Assembly (NCBI GenBank): GCA_017484125.1
Contig: JAFUTV010000003.1
Span: 1-53,415, forward strand
DNA: 53,415 nucleotides
Direction of reading: 5' to 3'
DNA from: Bacilli bacterium
Lineage (GTDB): Bacteria; Bacillota_I; Bacilli_A; RF39; UBA660
The notes beneath the pieces were generated by a model. The model did no database searches. It saw only the letters and a program-made list of their open reading frames with translations, and was not told the DNA's origin. Made by a program: the position numbers and the translations under genes. Shown one piece after another: positions 29,488-37,744 of the stretch (position 1 is the stretch's first letter; every line of letters starts with the position of its first letter).

Positions 29488-30528
29488 ATGGATTCAGATA
29501 GAGTTGTATTTAGTGAAAATATTCATAATAAAAATGGTAGTATTTTTGAATTTAAATATGAAGGTATTATAAAAAAAGAAAATATAGATACTAATAATAT
29601 AAATGAATTAATAACAAAATATATGATGAATAATCATGAAAATATGGTTAAAAATGTAAGATTATTAAGAACAATATTAAAAGACTATGATGAAAAATTT
29701 TTAGCTTTAAGCTATCAAAGTAAAAATTTAAATGAATTAATAAAGTTTTATGATTCAAATATATTTTTGTATAAAAGAAAAGAATTTTGTGACGAAATTA
29801 ATAAAAGTCTTATAACAAAATATACTCCAGATGATAATATTAATTTCAAATTTGTTGATACTCAAAATAATAAATTAGACTATTTAAATATTGACATCAT
29901 GTCCGATAGGATTATTAATATTTTACAAGAACTTGAAATGTTAAATCATATTAAACCAATTGAACTTGATCATGATTCAAAAAGACTAATAGAAATATAT
30001 CAATTATTTTATGCTGAAAATCCTAATTTTAATAGTGATGATATTAATATAAAACTTCAAGCAATGATGGCTTTGCTAGCAGAATTTAATGTTACTATTG
30101 TTAATTACTTCTTTTCTCTTTTTAATAAAAGTAACATTCCAACCTCATTGGAAATATCTGATTTGGTTTGTGAATTATTTCCATTAGGTGAAATAAAAGA
30201 TATATATGATCCTGTAACACTTAATGATGAAGAACACAAAATAATATCAATTGCTGGAAAAGAAACAAGAAAAGTTTTAGAAGCATATGATAATGAAGAA
30301 GACATATTAAAAATCATTTGTAACGTATTGTATGCAGCAAGATATCATTTATCATATCCAACAACTAACTATAACGATTTATTAAAGCACCTTTATTGTT
30401 CAGAAAATGAATTTTATTTATGCAAATCACTAGTTAATAAAATTAGTAACATACTATATTATGAATTTATTGAAAAAGAAAAAATGAATCAAATTAAACT
30501 TAATCGTAATAATTGGAAAAATTATTAA
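29488..30528 (+). CDS. Hypothetical soluble protein
   Basis: 346 residues from the ATG at 29488, 8 nt after AAAGGTGG; the frame opens at a GTG inside that ribosome site. No signal peptide, membrane helix or zinc motif is seen. The sequence is Asn-, Asp- and Ile-rich and mostly helical, with acidic patches (LEAYDNEEDILK) and a basic C-terminus. It is a single-gene unit with its own promoter and terminator. I do not recognise a family or propose a function. Confidence 0.7.
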   Translation: MDSDRVVFSENIHNKNGSIFEFKYEGIIKKENIDTNNINELITKYMMNNHENMVKNVRLLRTILKDYDEKFLALSYQSKNLNELIKFYDSNIFLYKRKEFCDEINKSLITKYTPDDNINFKFVDTQNNKLDYLNIDIMSDRIINILQELEMLNHIKPIELDHDSKRLIEIYQLFYAENPNFNSDDINIKLQAMMALLAEFNVTIVNYFFSLFNKSNIPTSLEISDLVCELFPLGEIKDIYDPVTLNDEEHKIISIAGKETRKVLEAYDNEEDILKIICNVLYAARYHLSYPTTNYNDLLKHLYCSENEFYLCKSLVNKISNILYYEFIEKEKMNQIKLNRNNWKNY

Positions 30529-30543
30529 TAATATATTTTTTAA

Positions 30544-30578
30544 AACTCGACATACTAAAAACGTCGAGTTATTTTTTT
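30544..30578 (+). terminator. Terminator of the gene at 29488
   Basis: AACTCGAC (30544-30551) / GTCGAGTT (30563-30570), then ATTTTTTT. Confidence 0.9.
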
Positions 30579-30617
30579 AATAAAAAAACTAATTATATAT
30601 AGTTAATTAATTCACAT

Positions 30618-30888
30618 ATGGTACAAACAAATAGTATATTCAAAGACTTAAAAATAGTTGATAAACTTTTTGAAGGATTTTACAATTAAATTTATGGTAG
30701 GATTAATAAAAAGGTAACTGTAATCTTTGAACTCATAATCTTACACTAATTACTAGTCGAAAGAAGAGATAAATTGATAACTGATTATTTGAACAAAGAT
30801 TATACAAGAAAAATATATTGAAGAATTGAATAAAACAAAAAATGATGATACAATGGAAAAAATATTAAATTATTATAAAGATTTTTAA
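30618..30888 (+). pseudogene. Decayed coding remnant before cdd
   Basis: This 371-nt gap has no intact gene, but short coding-like stretches survive in changing frames. A 24-codon piece from the ATG at 30618 ends FEGFYN. The best piece is 30799-30888 (IIQEKYIEELNKTKNDDTME ... NYYKDF), ending in TAA just before the cdd ribosome site. Several stops interrupt each frame. Parent gene unknown. Confidence 0.35.
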
Positions 30889-30900
30889 AAGGAGGTAACT

Positions 30901-31290
30901 ATGTTTAAAGAAGATATTGAATTAGCTAAGCAAGCAAGATTAAATGCGTATTCTCCATATGGAAAATACTTTGTTGGAGCTTGTTTAAGATGTAAAGATG
31001 ATACAACATACTTAGGATGTAATATTGAAAATCATGGAATTCAATCAATATGTGCTGAAAGAACAGCTTTTGTGAAAGCATTATCTGAAGGAAAAAGAAA
31101 ATTTAAATCAATTGCTATTGTAGGTGCTCCTATGGGAGAAGAAGTAAAAGATATATGTTTACCTTGTGGTTATTGCAGACAATTTATAAGTGAATTCATT
31201 GATGATGATTTTAAATTTATTTTTGAAGACAATGGAGAAATAGTAGTTTATACAATTGATGATTTATTGCCTAACAGGTTTGATTTTTAG
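30901..31290 (+). CDS. cdd: Cytidine deaminase
   Basis: 129-residue homotetrameric-type enzyme deaminating cytidine and deoxycytidine in pyrimidine salvage. Zinc ligands C51 (in CAER), C89 and C92 (PCGYC); catalytic E53; substrate residues in NIEN (41-44). The length is typical. AAAGGAGG lies 6 nt before the ATG. In many Bacilli cdd is near era; here it stands alone, upstream of tRNA-Met on the opposite strand. Confidence 0.95.
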   Translation: MFKEDIELAKQARLNAYSPYGKYFVGACLRCKDDTTYLGCNIENHGIQSICAERTAFVKALSEGKRKFKSIAIVGAPMGEEVKDICLPCGYCRQFISEFIDDDFKFIFEDNGEIVVYTIDDLLPNRFDF

Positions 31291-31335
31291 TTATTAAATA
31301 ATAATTAAAATGTTGTAGTTGAATTTACAATAAAT

Positions 31336-31368
31336 AAAAGGTTTAGAAAATTTTCTAAACCTTTTATC
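31336..31368. terminator. Bidirectional terminator, cdd / tRNA-Met
   Basis: Perfect 15-bp palindrome, AAAAGGTTTAGAAAA (31336-31350) with TTTTCTAAACCTTTT (31351-31365); T's on both strands. Confidence 0.88.
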
Positions 31369-31375
31369 ATCATAT

Positions 31376-31452
31376 TGGTAGCGCCGGTGTGATTCGAACA
31401 CACGACCCTTCGGGTATGAACCGAATGCTCTAGCCAACTGAGCTACAGCGCC
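31376..31452 (-). tRNA. tRNA-Met (CAT), elongator type
   Basis: 77 nt including encoded CCA. Acceptor GGCGCTG / CGGCGCT, D-arm AGCTCAGTTGGCTAGAGC, anticodon stem TTCGG / CCGAA with loop TTCATAC, T-arm GTGTG-TTCGAAT-CACAC. It closely resembles the Bacillus elongator tRNA-Met; tRNA-Ile2 (also CAT) has a different acceptor. Confidence 0.92.
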
Positions 31453-31482
31453 ATGACAACAAATACATTATAACAACAATTA

Positions 31483-31695
31483 TTAAAATTTGTCAATATT
31501 TTTAATATCCTCATGAAATAAATCATCTGGTTTCATATTAAATAAAGCAGCTATCTTTAAAGCTAAACTATATGAAAGTCTTCTCTTTCCATGTTCTATT
31601 TGCCAATAATAAGTTTTACTTATATTTAGTTTTTTAGCAATCGAATCATATGTTAAATTATTATTTTTTCTTATTTTTTGTAAATTATATAACAT
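31483..31695 (-). CDS. Small XRE-family regulator
   Basis: 70 residues, essentially one helix-turn-helix (LTYDSIAKKLNISKTYYWQI), so probably a dimeric DNA-binding protein without an effector domain. AAGGAG precedes the ATG. Its TATAAT (31743-31738) is followed directly by a 24-bp operator-like repeat (31711-31734) covering the start of transcription, which suggests autoregulation. Divergent from another XRE-like gene at 31839, in a cI/cro-like arrangement, though no phage genes are near. Confidence 0.82.
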   Translation of the reverse strand: MLYNLQKIRKNNNLTYDSIAKKLNISKTYYWQIEHGKRRLSYSLALKIAALFNMKPDDLFHEDIKNIDKF

Positions 31696-31710
31696 ACTTT
31701 ATTCTCCTTA

Positions 31711-31734
31711 TTTATTGCAATGATATGTTGCTAA
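31711..31734. promoter_or_regulatory. Operator-like repeat 1 of divergent XRE pair
   Basis: Begins TTTATTGCAATGA and ends TTGCTAA; matches repeat 2 at 19 of 24 positions. It covers the start region of the leftward gene. Confidence 0.55.
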
Positions 31735-31770
31735 ATAATTATATCATGTCAAAATACTTTAATTCAATAA

Positions 31771-31794
31771 TTTATTGCAATAAATAGTGGCTAA
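31771..31794. promoter_or_regulatory. Operator-like repeat 2 of divergent XRE pair
   Basis: Same orientation, exactly 60 bp from repeat 1; contains the perfect palindrome TTATTGCAATAA and ends GGCTAA at the -35 region of the rightward gene. Confidence 0.55.
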
Positions 31795-31838
31795 TTTTTC
31801 AAGAATAAAATGCCATAATATATTTGTGGTGAGATAAT

Positions 31839-32153
31839 ATGGTAGTATATGATATTGAAAAATTAAGATCTAAAGTATTAAAAATTGATAAAGATGAACT
31901 TTATATAAACATTTGTAAAACTATTAAAAAACTTAGAAAAGAAAGATATAATGAATTCAAAAAATTAAATACAAGTAAATCAATAAATCCTTATACTACT
32001 GAAAGTATTGCTGAATTACTCGATTACAATCATACTCATTATAAAAGATTTGAAAGTGAAACTGATGCTACTAAACAAATACCTTTAGAAAAAATTGTTA
32101 AATTAGCACTTATTTTTGATGTAAGCATAGATGAAATTATTAATCCTAAATAA
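31839..32153 (+). CDS. XRE-like DNA-binding protein
   Basis: 104 residues. The N-terminal helical segment is followed by a degenerate helix-turn-helix (TTESIAELLDYNHTHYKRFE) and the standard XRE end (IVKLALIFDVSIDEI). GGTGAG precedes the ATG. Divergent from the 70-residue XRE gene; repeat 2 overlaps its promoter. The two regulators probably control each other through the shared 143-nt region (inference). Confidence 0.75.
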   Translation: MVVYDIEKLRSKVLKIDKDELYINICKTIKKLRKERYNEFKKLNTSKSINPYTTESIAELLDYNHTHYKRFESETDATKQIPLEKIVKLALIFDVSIDEIINPK

Positions 32154-32167
32154 TTTCTTTTTTTTAT

Positions 32168-32194
32168 AAAAAAAGAAGAGATGCTCTCTTCTTT
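32168..32194 (-). terminator. Terminator of lipoprotein gene
   Basis: AAAGAAGAGA / TCTCTTCTTT (32194-32172) with a 3-nt loop, then a T run on minus. Confidence 0.85.
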
Positions 32195-32199
32195 AAATA

Positions 32200-33684
32200 T
32201 TATAAAGATAATGTTGATGATCTTAAATTATCTATATTCATTTTTTCATAACAATTTATTGGTATTGGTTGTTGAGTTATTAATTTTAACATAGGATACT
32301 TTTTAATAAAGATATTATCTTCTTTATTATTTATTTTATTAATATTATTAATAACTATTGTATTAGACGCATTTATAATATAATCATAATCTACATTATA
32401 ATATAAACATAAAAATTCCATATATTTATCATGACCTTCATTCATATTATTAAGTGTATAAATTAAATTAATATTAGTTTTAGAAGTATCTATATTTTCA
32501 CATAATATATTTAAGCCAATATAATACATTGTTAAGTTTTCTTCTAAAGACATAGGATTATCCTTTAAATATTGTAATAAATTAAATATATAATGGTTAT
32601 ATATTGTTAATTTATAACTGTTTCCGATTCCTTGAACCATAGTTTCTGATAAACTTTCATGTTCAACATTAGAATAATAATCAAAAAAGTCATTACTATA
32701 AGATTTAGCATCAATAGCATACATTACTCTATAAAAGTCGTAAATATCTTTTTTAGTTTTTAATGAAAAAATATCAAATAATTTTTTAGCATCCTCATCA
32801 AATATAGCATTATAATAATTAGTAGGATTTGCTTCTTTATTAAACATAGAAAACAAAAGAATAGCATTTGGATCACCATCATATATATGAGTTATATTAT
32901 TAGTTTCTTCAAAGCCATCATCTGATTTAAGAAATCTCGATGAAGCATCTTCAGATAAAGTACTATGATATCCTTCTAAATAATTAATATAATTAACATC
33001 TTTTAATGATATTTGGCGAATATCATTTATAATATGTCCTAAGTTAAAAGCTAAAGTATTGTAATATTCTTTACTACCAAGTACTTCTTCATTTATAAAC
33101 ATCATTGGACTGGATATAACAATTGTTAGATTTTCTTTATCAAAATATATACCATTTGTTTCTAAATCAATATAAAATTCAACAGACTCACTTGGATAAG
33201 ATAATATTTTTAATTGTTTAATTAAATAAAGGTCTTCATTTATATCATTACTATCAGTTAATATTTTAGATACAATTTTAATTAAAATATCTTCAATTAT
33301 TTCACTATCTTCTTCTTTAAACACAGATTTATATTCATTATTGTTTACATTATTTGAATTTTCTTTAATTAAAGCAACAATTTCTTTAGCACTTAACTCA
33401 TTTTTAATATCAAATGGTGTATGAGGTGATAATTTAGATAACATATTATCAATACTTTCCTTTGGTATGTATGCTTCACTATAAGGATAAACAACACTCA
33501 AATTATTAAAGTACTGCTCATAGTATGTTATTATTTGCTTTTTTATTTCTTCTTCTGATGGTTGATTTTCTAAAACAATAGTTTGTTCCTGTTTTTCTTG
33601 TATAGGAAAAGAATAGTTGCAAGAACTTAGTATTGCAACATTTAAAGACATTAATAAAGCAACAGTAGCACATCTTTTTGACAT
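32200..33684 (-). CDS. Lipoprotein of unknown function
   Basis: 494 residues from the ATG at 33684 (AAGGGG 8 nt upstream; the open frame reaches 33741 without a ribosome site). N-terminal signal with lipobox ILSSC, lipidated Cys about residue 22. The mature part is Asn/Ile/Tyr-rich and largely helical. Stretches such as LAFNLGHIINDIRQ and LEGYHSTLSEDASS hint at a zinc-peptidase-like helix, but no HExxH motif is present. I do not recognise the family. Monocistronic, bounded by the tRNA-Gln promoter region. Confidence 0.7.
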   Translation of the reverse strand: MSKRCATVALLMSLNVAILSSCNYSFPIQEKQEQTIVLENQPSEEEIKKQIITYYEQYFNNLSVVYPYSEAYIPKESIDNMLSKLSPHTPFDIKNELSAKEIVALIKENSNNVNNNEYKSVFKEEDSEIIEDILIKIVSKILTDSNDINEDLYLIKQLKILSYPSESVEFYIDLETNGIYFDKENLTIVISSPMMFINEEVLGSKEYYNTLAFNLGHIINDIRQISLKDVNYINYLEGYHSTLSEDASSRFLKSDDGFEETNNITHIYDGDPNAILLFSMFNKEANPTNYYNAIFDEDAKKLFDIFSLKTKKDIYDFYRVMYAIDAKSYSNDFFDYYSNVEHESLSETMVQGIGNSYKLTIYNHYIFNLLQYLKDNPMSLEENLTMYYIGLNILCENIDTSKTNINLIYTLNNMNEGHDKYMEFLCLYYNVDYDYIINASNTIVINNINKINNKEDNIFIKKYPMLKLITQQPIPINCYEKMNIDNLRSSTLSL

Positions 33685-33734
33685 TGTACTATCCCCTTTT
33701 CTCGAAATCGATATTATACTCTTGTTTTTAATTC

Positions 33735-33763
33735 TTGTCAAATATCAAAAAATAGTATATTAT
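33735..33763 (+). promoter_or_regulatory. Promoter of tRNA-Gln (and gltX)
   Basis: TTGTCA (33735-33740), 17-nt spacer, TATTAT (33758-33763); start near 33770, 7 nt before the tRNA. Confidence 0.75.
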
Positions 33764-33776
33764 ATTAAGGAGTTAT

Positions 33777-33852
33777 TGCCCAGTAGCCAAGTGGTAAGGC
33801 AGAAGGCTCTGACCCTTTGATTTCGTAGGTTCGAATCCTACCTGGGCAACCA
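33777..33852 (+). tRNA. tRNA-Gln (CTG)
   Basis: 76 nt including encoded CCA. Acceptor TGCCCAG / CTGGGCA, D-arm GCC-AAGTGGTAA-GGC, anticodon stem GAAGG / CCTTT with loop CTCTGAC (anticodon CTG at 33809-33811), T-arm GTAGG-TTCGAAT-CCTAC. The first acceptor base T is usual for tRNA-Gln. No terminator separates it from gltX. Confidence 0.92.
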
Positions 33853-33891
33853 AAAGAGTTATTTATTTATTATAAAAAAGGAGTTGTTTGT

Positions 33892-35535
33892 ATGACTAAT
33901 AAAGAATATGCTAACTTTTTACTACCTAATGTAGAACATGATTGGAGCTATTATGAGGAAAAGTATCCTAAAAGAGATTTAAAAGAAGGTGCAATTGTAT
34001 CTAGATATGCTCCATCTCCTACTGGACTTCCACATATAGGAAATATATATCAAAGTTTTATTTCTTATTCTTTTTGTAAGCAAACGAATGGTATTTTCTT
34101 TTTAAGAATTGAAGATACCGATGGAAAAAGAACTATTGAAAATGGAATTCAAGCTATATTAGATACAATTAAACCATTTAATATTGAATTTAACGAGGGA
34201 CCAATTAGCCAAACTGAAGCAAAAGGTAATTATGGACCATACATTCAATCAGAAAGAAAAGATATATACCAAGCATATGCTAAAAAACTAATCGAAGAAG
34301 ATAAAGCATATCCATGTTTTTATACACAAGAAGAAATGGATCAAATAAGAGAATATCAATCACATAAAAAACAAAGAATAGGCATTTATAAAAAATATGC
34401 AAAATATAGAGATTTATCAAAAGAAGAAGCCATCGAAAAAATCAATAATAACGAAAAATACATAATTAGATTAAAATCTCCTGGTGATTTTGAAAATAAA
34501 GTAATACTTCATGATTTAATTAAGGGAGATATTGAACTTCCTGAAAATGATATTGATGAAGTAATTATTAAGAGTGATGGACTTCCTACATACGCATTTG
34601 CGCATGCTATTGATGATCATTTAATGCATACTACTCACGTTATTAGAGGAGATGAATGGGTATCATCATATCCTGTTCATGAACAATTATTTAAAGTACT
34701 AGGTTTTCAAGTACCTAAATATGCACATATTGCACCTATTACTGTTAAAGAAGGAGAAACAGTTAGAAAGTTATCTAAAAGAAAAGATCCTGAGGCAACA
34801 ATTAGCTATTACTATGAAAAAGGAATTCCTAATGAAGTAATAAAACTTTATTTAGCAACAATAGTTAATTTTGATTTTGAAGAGTGGTATACAAACAATA
34901 CAGATAAATCAATTAATGATTTTAATTTTGAATTTTCTAAAATGCCTATTGGAGGTACTGCATTTGATTTAGAAAAGCTAATGTCTATTTCTAGAACTTA
35001 TTTTTCAAGACTTAAAAATACTGAACTATTTGATATGTTAGATAAATATACCTTAGAATATGATAAAGAGTTTAATAGTATTATTAATGAAGATAAAGAA
35101 TATTCTTTAAATATATTAAATATTGAAAGAGATGTTGAAAGACCTAGAAAAGATATTGCTTCCCTTGAAGAAGTAAAAAAATATTTTTGGTATATGTATC
35201 CAAGTCTATTTGATAAAAATACTGAAGAATATATGGAAGTTAAAAAATGTGATAAACAAATAGTACTTGATTATATTAATAATATATATGATGAAAAAGA
35301 CGATCAAGAAACATGGTTTAATAAAGTAAAAGAATATGCTTGTTTAAATGGTTATACATCAGATAAAAAGGAATATAAAGAAAATCCAGATAAGTTTATT
35401 GGAATGGTATCAGACTTTTGTGCACTATTACGTGTAATAATTGTTAAGAAAAATCAATCTCCAAATATATATTATTTAATAAAATATTTAGGAAAAAATG
35501 AATTATTAAAGAGAATTGAATTATTCTATAAATAA
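33892..35535 (+). CDS. gltX: Glutamyl-tRNA synthetase, long divergent form
   Basis: 547 residues. Class I motifs: PSPTGLPHIGN (HIGH-type), RIEDTDGKRT, and KLSKR (KMSKS-type). It is about 60 residues longer than Bacillus GluRS and divergent in the C-terminal anticodon-binding half. AAGGAG lies 8 nt before the ATG. In bacteria without GlnRS such an enzyme also charges tRNA-Gln with Glu for GatCAB to amidate. Here it lies 39 nt behind a tRNA-Gln gene with no terminator between, suggesting cotranscription. A tRNA-Gln-biased paralogue is possible but unproven. Confidence 0.9.
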   Translation: MTNKEYANFLLPNVEHDWSYYEEKYPKRDLKEGAIVSRYAPSPTGLPHIGNIYQSFISYSFCKQTNGIFFLRIEDTDGKRTIENGIQAILDTIKPFNIEFNEGPISQTEAKGNYGPYIQSERKDIYQAYAKKLIEEDKAYPCFYTQEEMDQIREYQSHKKQRIGIYKKYAKYRDLSKEEAIEKINNNEKYIIRLKSPGDFENKVILHDLIKGDIELPENDIDEVIIKSDGLPTYAFAHAIDDHLMHTTHVIRGDEWVSSYPVHEQLFKVLGFQVPKYAHIAPITVKEGETVRKLSKRKDPEATISYYYEKGIPNEVIKLYLATIVNFDFEEWYTNNTDKSINDFNFEFSKMPIGGTAFDLEKLMSISRTYFSRLKNTELFDMLDKYTLEYDKEFNSIINEDKEYSLNILNIERDVERPRKDIASLEEVKKYFWYMYPSLFDKNTEEYMEVKKCDKQIVLDYINNIYDEKDDQETWFNKVKEYACLNGYTSDKKEYKENPDKFIGMVSDFCALLRVIIVKKNQSPNIYYLIKYLGKNELLKRIELFYK

Positions 35536-35563
35536 AAAAATAGCATTAAATGCTATTTTTTTA
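35536..35563. terminator. Terminator of gltX, usable from both sides
   Basis: AAATAGCAT / ATGCTATTT (35538-35558), loop TAA, flanked by A's and T's. Confidence 0.85.
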
Positions 35564-35609
35564 TGGTAAATTAGTGCTAAATCTACCAACCCTTTTTTAT
35601 TTATAACAA

Positions 35610-36335
35610 TTAGATTATAGAATCTAATGCTAACAAAATCATATCGTCTAAAGATTTTTCCCTATCTTCAATTGATAATACATCTTCACTAAATTTTGAA
35701 TCAACAGCAGTTACAATTGCAGCTGCATCTCTTTTAAAAACTTTAGCAACATGCATTAAAGCATAAGCTTCCATTTCTTCAGCAATTGGATGTACATCTT
35801 TTGGAATCTTCTTTAAAACTCTATCCATATTAATATATGGTCCAAACTGATCACATGTTAATACTGTTCCAACATGAACTTTTTGACCTTGTTTTTTTGC
35901 AGTTTCAATTATTGCTTTATTTAATTTTTTAGATGGTTTTTCTAAATGAGTTTTAGTTTCATCATAAATATATGCAAAATTAGATAAACTATAAACATCA
36001 CTTGCTAAAATAAGTTCTGGAACTTTAATTTCAGGAGTAACAACACCACATGTTCCAATTCTTATAATCTTTTTTACGTTAAAATAATAAAATAATTCAA
36101 ATGCATATATACTCATCGAAGGCATACCCATTCCACTACCCATAACTGTTACTCTTTTACCTTTATATGTTCCAGTAAATCCAAACATATTTCTAACACT
36201 AGTAACTAATCTTGCGTTTTTTAAAAACTTTTCAGCAATATATTTTGCTCTTAGTGGATCACCTGGCATAAGTACATTCTCTGCAATTTCTGTTTTTTTA
36301 CATTTTATATGAATTGGTTCTTCTTGTGGTTTCAT
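35610..36335 (-). CDS. deoD: Purine nucleoside phosphorylase DeoD
   Basis: 241 residues of the hexameric, bacterial trimeric-fold PNP family, which phosphorolyses purine (deoxy)nucleosides for salvage. PGDPLRA (24-30) and GSGMGMPS (66-73) are phosphate-site motifs; RIGTCG and EEMEAYAL line the sugar site; TAVDSKF carries the catalytic Asp. AAAGGAG precedes the ATG and an extended -10 (TGCTACAAT) lies upstream. Convergent with gltX. Confidence 0.94.
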   Translation of the reverse strand: MKPQEEPIHIKCKKTEIAENVLMPGDPLRAKYIAEKFLKNARLVTSVRNMFGFTGTYKGKRVTVMGSGMGMPSMSIYAFELFYYFNVKKIIRIGTCGVVTPEIKVPELILASDVYSLSNFAYIYDETKTHLEKPSKKLNKAIIETAKKQGQKVHVGTVLTCDQFGPYINMDRVLKKIPKDVHPIAEEMEAYALMHVAKVFKRDAAAIVTAVDSKFSEDVLSIEDREKSLDDMILLALDSII

Positions 36336-36424
36336 ATCTATTCTCCTTTACAATAAAATTGTAGCACATATTGTCATAATTTATGTCAAATATTTTTGAC
36401 GTTTACACGTTTGATTTACACATT

Positions 36425-36450
36425 AAAAAAACAAACATTGCAGTTTGTTT
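36425..36450 (-). terminator. Terminator of LysM/SleB gene
   Basis: AAACAAAC / GTTTGTTT (36450-36429), loop of 6, T run on minus. Confidence 0.8.
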
Positions 36451-36455
36451 TTATT

Positions 36456-37355
36456 TTATAAATTATCCGAAAAATAATTATGAACTCCATCGCCAGAATA
36501 GTATCTAACATTATGTTCAATATTTCTTACACCATTCATTGCATCATTTGTAGTAGCAATTACTCTTTGAAGTTTTTCATATTCAATTGGTCCAATTTGT
36601 TCAATTGTTTTAAATCCTGTTGGATTGCCATTTCCATCATAATTTAAAAATCTATTACATGTTTTTCCCCATGGCCAATATCCTTTTTCTAATACACTTT
36701 GAACAGTTCCACCATCGGACTCTAATCTATTTAATATAGTACAAGCAACTCCCATCATATCGTCGCAATCATTAGCGGATTCTCCAGCAACTTGACCTAC
36801 GAAATAGTAGTAATCATTTTGCGATAAAGTATTTCCTTCTGTAGTAGCCCCAACAGTATATGTTTTATTTCCATATGTTAATGTTCCATTAGAATTTCTA
36901 ATACCATCAGATGCACTTCTTTTGGAATGAAGTTCACCAGAGTAAGTGCCTTGAATTTGATCTGGGCCTATTGCAGTTGCTGTAGTAGTACCAGAGTTGT
37001 TAATACTAATATTTGCAATTGCATCACTAGTTACTGAACTTGAATTTGTATTTTGACTTGCATCACTAGTTACTGAATTTGTATTTGTATTTTGACTTGC
37101 ATCACTAGTTAAATTACTATCTTCAACTTGACTTTGCATCTCTTGATTTGTGTCAGTATTTTCTACTGAACTATCTTGAGTTGATGCTTCATCTTCAACA
37201 ATATTATCTAAATTAATAGTTAATTCTTCACCAGTGATAATTAAGTTAGGATCTGAAATATTGTTATCTTGTACTAATTTTTCAACAGTTGTTCCAAATC
37301 TTTTTGCAATTTTAGTTAGATTATCATTTGCTTCAATCTTGTAAAGTTTTTCCAT
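36456..37355 (-). CDS. LysM plus SleB-like cell wall hydrolase
   Basis: 299 residues. One LysM domain (about 4-48) that binds peptidoglycan, a Ser/Thr/Asn linker with two near-identical VTSDASQNTN units, and a C-terminal Hydrolase_2 domain (about 175-299) with the putative catalytic E192 in VAGESANDCDDMMGVACTILNRL. SleB-type enzymes are lytic transglycosylases that open spore cortex. There is no signal peptide or membrane helix at the N-terminus, despite GAGGTG placed well before the ATG. A spore-coat or cortex role fits the gerA operon in this window (inference). Confidence 0.83.
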   Translation of the reverse strand: MEKLYKIEANDNLTKIAKRFGTTVEKLVQDNNISDPNLIITGEELTINLDNIVEDEASTQDSSVENTDTNQEMQSQVEDSNLTSDASQNTNTNSVTSDASQNTNSSSVTSDAIANISINNSGTTTATAIGPDQIQGTYSGELHSKRSASDGIRNSNGTLTYGNKTYTVGATTEGNTLSQNDYYYFVGQVAGESANDCDDMMGVACTILNRLESDGGTVQSVLEKGYWPWGKTCNRFLNYDGNGNPTGFKTIEQIGPIEYEKLQRVIATTNDAMNGVRNIEHNVRYYSGDGVHNYFSDNL

Positions 37356-37417
37356 TATTTATTACACCTCAATATAATTATAGCAAAGATATTATTATTT
37401 CCAAATATTTATTTACT

Positions 37418-37740
37418 TTATTTTACACTTTCAACTCCTATTTCTTTCATTAATTTTATTGAATAAATATCTTCTATTGAAGTTGTAATTTCAGTATACC
37501 TCCATAAAAAAATGTTATCTCAATTTTACCACCAAAAATTAATTTCATAATCATCAAGTATATTATATTTTTCAAACTCTTTATTAGCTACTTTACCAAT
37601 GAAAATAGCAAAAGTAACATTACAAGTAATAAAAGATAATATGCGATAAGGTAATCATTTATTAATAGTATAACTTTAACCAAAGACAATATATTATTTT
37701 TTAAAATCATCATTATTACCACATAAAATATTACATCATA
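37418..37740 (-). pseudogene. Decayed gene remnant
   Basis: The 388-nt gap holds coding-like pieces on minus in more than one frame: FAIFIGKVANKEFEKYNILD (ending FWW then stop), then TEITTSIEDIYSIKLMKEIG ending GVESVK before TAA at 37420-37418. In-frame stops and shifts separate them. The first piece vaguely recalls the end of a GyrI/AraC effector-binding domain; this is weak. No ribosome site remains. The rest of the gap (37356-37417) shows nothing. Confidence 0.4.
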
Positions 37741-37744
37741 TTTT

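Noticed and set aside
31483-32153. Prophage immunity region (cI/cro-like divergent regulators)
   Set aside because: No integrase, structural or lysis genes on either side; the flanks are tRNA-Met/cdd and a lipoprotein.
36456-37355. Phage endolysin
   Set aside because: Hydrolase_2 (SleB) plus LysM fits spore or wall hydrolases, and no holin or phage genes are adjacent.
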